Below are positions 6,629 to 8,401 of a stretch of 8,401 bases of DNA, in pieces. Position numbers and translations under genes: made by a program. The DNA is taken from contig MUGC01000041.1 of the NCBI GenBank assembly GCA_002900535.1, positions 1 to 8,401 on the forward strand. Reading direction: 5' to 3'. The notes beneath the pieces were generated by a model. That model did not search any database, was not told the origin of the DNA, and saw only the letters and a list, made by a program, of their open reading frames with translations. Numbering within the stretch: position 1 is the first letter of the stretch; each line of letters begins with the position of its first letter. The DNA comes from Thermoplasmata archaeon M9B1D (GTDB lineage: Archaea > Thermoplasmatota > E2 > DHVEG-1).

Positions 6629-7999
6629 TTAATCGTCTCCTGTATCCATAGAAATCATTCGTCTAAGTTCCTCTGCACAACCACGCATCTCCTTACCTGA
6701 AATACGAGTAACTTCAGGCTCAAGTACAGGTCCAGGTCTATCACATACAGGACAGTGTTCAAGCATACGAGATTTATCACCGCTAATAATAAAACCAGGA
6801 TAACTAAATGTTGAACCATCTAAAAACGCAAAACGTCCCCATTTACCATATTCTAATGGTTTAGAGTTTTCATCTAGTATCATTGGATGATAATAAGTAT
6901 AGGGGATATGTAAGTAATGACCTTCCTGACATTGAACCATCCACCCATTTCCTTCGACCATTCCATAAAGGTCTAAACAGTATTCTGTGTTTATTCCAAG
7001 AACCTCTTGCATTCTTTTTCTAAAATCTTCTAATGGCATACGATGATTTTCTTCTATTTTCCATCCTCCACCTGTAAGTATTGCAGCACGATCAGAAAAA
7101 TCAAAACTTTTACCCTGTTCAATAAGTTTCTTTGTAACAGCATACAAAATAAATGGTGCACCAGCAAAAACTATCTTGTTTTTTTCTTTCTCATTTTTTT
7201 CAAGCCATTTGATAATATCATTAACAATCTTTTTATTCATTTTTGCAATAACTTTTTGTATCATTTTTGCTTTGAAACTACCACTGCCTGTCATACTAAG
7301 TTTAATGAGTTCAGTGTTTATCTCTCTATCAATTGCAGATTTAACCTCAGATACTGCATTAAAAAAAATAGTGCAAACCTTACCTGCGAAAACATTTGTT
7401 TTAAAAGGGTTAGGCATCAACAAATAGCCTTTCATAGAATAATCATAAACTGGGTATGCCATTGTTATTGAGTTTTTTGCTATAGCATATTCTGAAATGT
7501 TAAAAGTTCTTGAGTCTCTTGGGATGAATGTATGTCTTCCACTAGTGCCACTGCTATAAGCAACAACAAAACCTGATGCGTTAAAAGAATTAATAATATC
7601 ATCAAAATTAGGATTTTTTCCGGATATCTTGACTTGAGGTATATGTCCTGTAAAGATATTTGCAAGCCACATAGCAAAATCCCGACCATGCGGATAGTCT
7701 TTATAAAACTCTCCTGGTATTAGCGGTATTTTTTCTATGTCGTCATATGTTTTTATGTCGCTTGGAGTTATATTCATTTGTTTACAAAAAGAATTGTACA
7801 TATTGTTATTTTCATAATGGTTTTTGAACTGGTATTTTATAGCATTAAATTGCAGTTCTTTCCCTTCTTTTATGGGAACTCTAAAAGGGTCTTTTGGGCC
7901 ATATACTGCTTGATCAGGTGGTGTCCAATCTTTTTTTGGTGGTATATATTTTTGTACAAGTTTGTCAAATTTTTCTATGTAATCGTCAAAGCTGATCAT
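6629..7999 (-). CDS. LuxE-family acyl-protein synthetase (acyl-adenylate-forming)
   Basis: The 456-residue protein is recognisable as LuxE-like. This family activates a carboxylic acid, typically a fatty acid, with ATP to an acyl-adenylate and transfers the acyl group to a cysteine; in luminous bacteria LuxC then reduces it to aldehyde. Motifs in order: YSSGTSGRHTFIPRD (148-162), the phosphate-binding loop of adenylate-forming enzymes; LTGGGWK (308-314), a LuxE hallmark; DLYGMVEGN (343-351), the adenine/acyl-site motif; SGDKSR (406-411), the ribose-contacting Asp region; CPVCDRPGP (416-424), a Cys pair; and ISGKEMRGC (433-441). Cys441 lies 15 residues from the C-terminus, like the acyl-accepting Cys364 known in the 378-residue Vibrio harveyi LuxE; the assignment is inferred. 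It is longer than LuxE by about 80 residues, partly at the N-terminus. The ATG at 7999 is preceded by GGAG at 12 bases. It is first in the operon, 2 bases from the transglutaminase-like gene. The natural acyl substrate is unknown. Confidence 0.88.
   Translation of the reverse strand: MISFDDYIEKFDKLVQKYIPPKKDWTPPDQAVYGPKDPFRVPIKEGKELQFNAIKYQFKNHYENNNMYNSFCKQMNITPSDIKTYDDIEKIPLIPGEFYKDYPHGRDFAMWLANIFTGHIPQVKISGKNPNFDDIINSFNASGFVVAYSSGTSGRHTFIPRDSRTFNISEYAIAKNSITMAYPVYDYSMKGYLLMPNPFKTNVFAGKVCTIFFNAVSEVKSAIDREINTELIKLSMTGSGSFKAKMIQKVIAKMNKKIVNDIIKWLEKNEKEKNKIVFAGAPFILYAVTKKLIEQGKSFDFSDRAAILTGGGWKIEENHRMPLEDFRKRMQEVLGINTEYCLDLYGMVEGNGWMVQCQEGHYLHIPYTYYHPMILDENSKPLEYGKWGRFAFLDGSTFSYPGFIISGDKSRMLEHCPVCDRPGPVLEPEVTRISGKEMRGCAEELRRMISMDTGDD
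6636..6640 (-). promoter_or_regulatory. Ribosome binding site deciding the TTG start of the transglutaminase-like gene
   Basis: The minus strand reads GGAGA, 9 bases before TTG at 6626 and within the last codons of the LuxE-like gene (Met-Asp-Thr-Gly-Asp-Asp). It favours the TTG start over the later ATG at codon 17, which lacks an equivalent site, and implies coupled translation of the two genes. Confidence 0.65.
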
Positions 8000-8011
8000 T
8001 TGAATATTTCG

Positions 8012-8015
8012 CTCC
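8012..8015 (-). promoter_or_regulatory. Ribosome binding site of the LuxE-like gene
   Basis: The minus strand reads GGAG (within CCGGAGCG), the most GC-rich spot in this leader, 12 bases before the ATG at 7999. The spacing is a little long but supports a leadered transcript, unlike the probable leaderless surface-protein gene. Confidence 0.45.
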
Positions 8016-8054
8016 GGCTTTTGTTTGTTTTTCTTATTAGATAATTATTTTTAT

Positions 8055-8063
8055 TATTTATAA
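8055..8063 (-). promoter_or_regulatory. Candidate archaeal TATA box for the LuxE-like operon
   Basis: On the minus strand this reads TTATAAATA, close to the archaeal box A consensus. With a centre near 8059, initiation is expected near 8033, giving a leader of about 33 bases that contains the GGAG site. Other AT-rich stretches in this region could also serve, so the position is tentative. This would be the promoter of the LuxE-like, transglutaminase-like and transporter genes. Confidence 0.45.
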
Positions 8064-8095
8064 CTGTTATTATACTTCATTATGTTTATATTATT

Positions 8096-8113
8096 GTCGA
8101 TTTGTTATTCGAC
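8096..8113. repeat. Short inverted repeat GTCGA-N8-TCGAC upstream of the operon promoter
   Basis: GTCGA (8096-8100) and TCGAC (8109-8113) form a perfect 5-base inverted repeat around an 8-base spacer. The centre is about 45 bases upstream of the candidate TATA box of the LuxE-like operon. It may be a binding site for a dimeric regulator or simply chance; five-base arms are short, but both arms are GC-containing in a very AT-rich region. Confidence 0.3.
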
Positions 8114-8148
8114 TAATAGCTACATTTAAGCATACTTTGTCAGAGTAT

Positions 8149-8184
8149 AAAAAATAGAAATGATAAAGATTTCATAAATAAAAA
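8149..8184 (-). terminator. T-rich tracts after the NAC gene, probable archaeal terminator
   Basis: On the minus strand the NAC stop codon is followed immediately by TTTTTATTT (8184-8176) and then by a TTTTTT run (8154-8149). Archaeal RNA polymerase commonly terminates at oligo-T on the coding strand without a hairpin. A weak inverted repeat ATACT-N7-AGTAT (8132-8148) lies downstream of the T-run rather than upstream, so it is not a bacterial-style hairpin terminator. Confidence 0.45.
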
Positions 8185-8401
8185 TCACTCTTTTAGCTTC
8201 ATTATTGCTTCAGCAATGTCCCCATCTGTATCCTCAAGTGCTTTTTTTGCTTGTGCTTTGGTTTTTCCCGTTTGCTCTGCAACTAAATCAATATCCTCTT
8301 GAGGAATTCCTTCCTCTTTTTCCTCTAATTCTTTCCTGGCTACTATTCTGGGTCTACCCGATATTTGATATGTCTTTTGCCCCTGTGCATCCATCTCTGT
8401 T
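8185..8401 (-). CDS. nac: Archaeal nascent polypeptide-associated complex protein, N-terminus cut by window edge
   Basis: The frame stays open to the window edge (codons for Thr-Glu precede the first Met at 8394), so the N-terminal part lies outside and that Met is internal. The visible part contains the end of the NAC beta-barrel domain (GQKTYQISGRPRIVARKE) and a C-terminal UBA domain (IDLVAEQTGKTKAQAKKALE through DTDGDIAEAIMKL), ending in KLKE and TGA. In archaea the protein forms homodimers that bind ribosomes and nascent chains near the exit tunnel; this is the counterpart of eukaryotic alpha-NAC. It marks the window as archaeal. The gene is apparently terminated before the LuxE-like operon and is probably unrelated to it in function. 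Confidence 0.93.
   Translation of the reverse strand, partial: TEMDAQGQKTYQISGRPRIVARKELEEKEEGIPQEDIDLVAEQTGKTKAQAKKALEDTDGDIAEAIMKLKE

Noticed and set aside
7480..7689. Minus-strand frame of 69 codons inside the LuxE-like gene
   Set aside because: It overlaps the conserved phosphate-loop region of the LuxE-like gene in another frame and has no family features; it is a shadow.
8000..8184. RNA gene or riboswitch in the intergenic region
   Set aside because: The stretch is very AT-rich, with only two 5-base-pair stems and no recognisable tRNA, box C/D or riboswitch core.
8185..8394. Complete 69-residue UBA-domain protein starting at the Met codon at 8394
   Set aside because: The frame continues upstream to the window edge, and the residues around this Met belong to the end of the NAC domain, so the Met is internal to a larger NAC gene.
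1..8401. Mobile element, CRISPR array or defence island
   Set aside because: No transposase, integrase, terminal repeats, target-site duplications or regularly spaced repeats were seen.

Overview
The window reads as a stretch of archaeal chromosome, AT-rich by eye, with every supportable gene on the minus strand. The strongest taxonomic clue is the right-edge gene: the C-terminal half of a nascent polypeptide-associated complex (NAC) protein carrying a UBA domain, a single-gene arrangement typical of archaea and absent from bacteria. Archaeal-type TATA boxes, GGAG/GAGG ribosome binding sites on internal operon genes, one probable leaderless start, and a surface protein whose C-terminal membrane region recalls proteins of euryarchaeal or Thermoplasmata-like lineages agree with this. 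The exact lineage is an inference and cannot be fixed from this sequence.

Layout in transcription order (right to left): partial NAC gene (8401-8185); a 185-base intergenic region with T-rich tracts, two short inverted repeats and a TATA box; then a tight three-gene operon. The operon consists of a LuxE-family acyl-protein synthetase (7999-6629), a transglutaminase-like cysteine enzyme (6626-5649, TTG start, 2-base gap) and an Nramp-like 11-helix membrane transporter (5642-4164, GTG start, 6-base gap). After 58 bases holding a strong TATA box comes a 1078-residue secreted and membrane-anchored protein with beta-sandwich domains (4105-869). Thirty-three bases later an extended-SDR NAD-dependent epimerase/dehydratase (835 to beyond base 1) runs off the left edge.

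The unusual part is the LuxE-like / transglutaminase-like / Nramp-like operon. LuxE proteins activate a carboxylate as an acyl-adenylate and pass the acyl group to a cysteine. Transglutaminase-fold enzymes handle acyl-cysteine intermediates. Here the LuxE-like protein keeps its nucleotide motifs and a candidate C-terminal acyl-acceptor cysteine. The transglutaminase-like protein keeps its cysteine but has Glu where His is expected and His where Asp is expected. The transporter lacks the canonical metal-binding DPGN motif. No LuxC-type reductase lies in the window, so the usual acid-to-aldehyde pathway is not supported here. A dedicated acyl-activation and acyl-transfer (perhaps amide-forming) system coupled to transport is a hypothesis, not a demonstrated function. 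The surface protein and epimerase seem to form a separate unit, perhaps concerned with the cell envelope.

No RNA gene, CRISPR array, insertion sequence or plus-strand gene could be supported.
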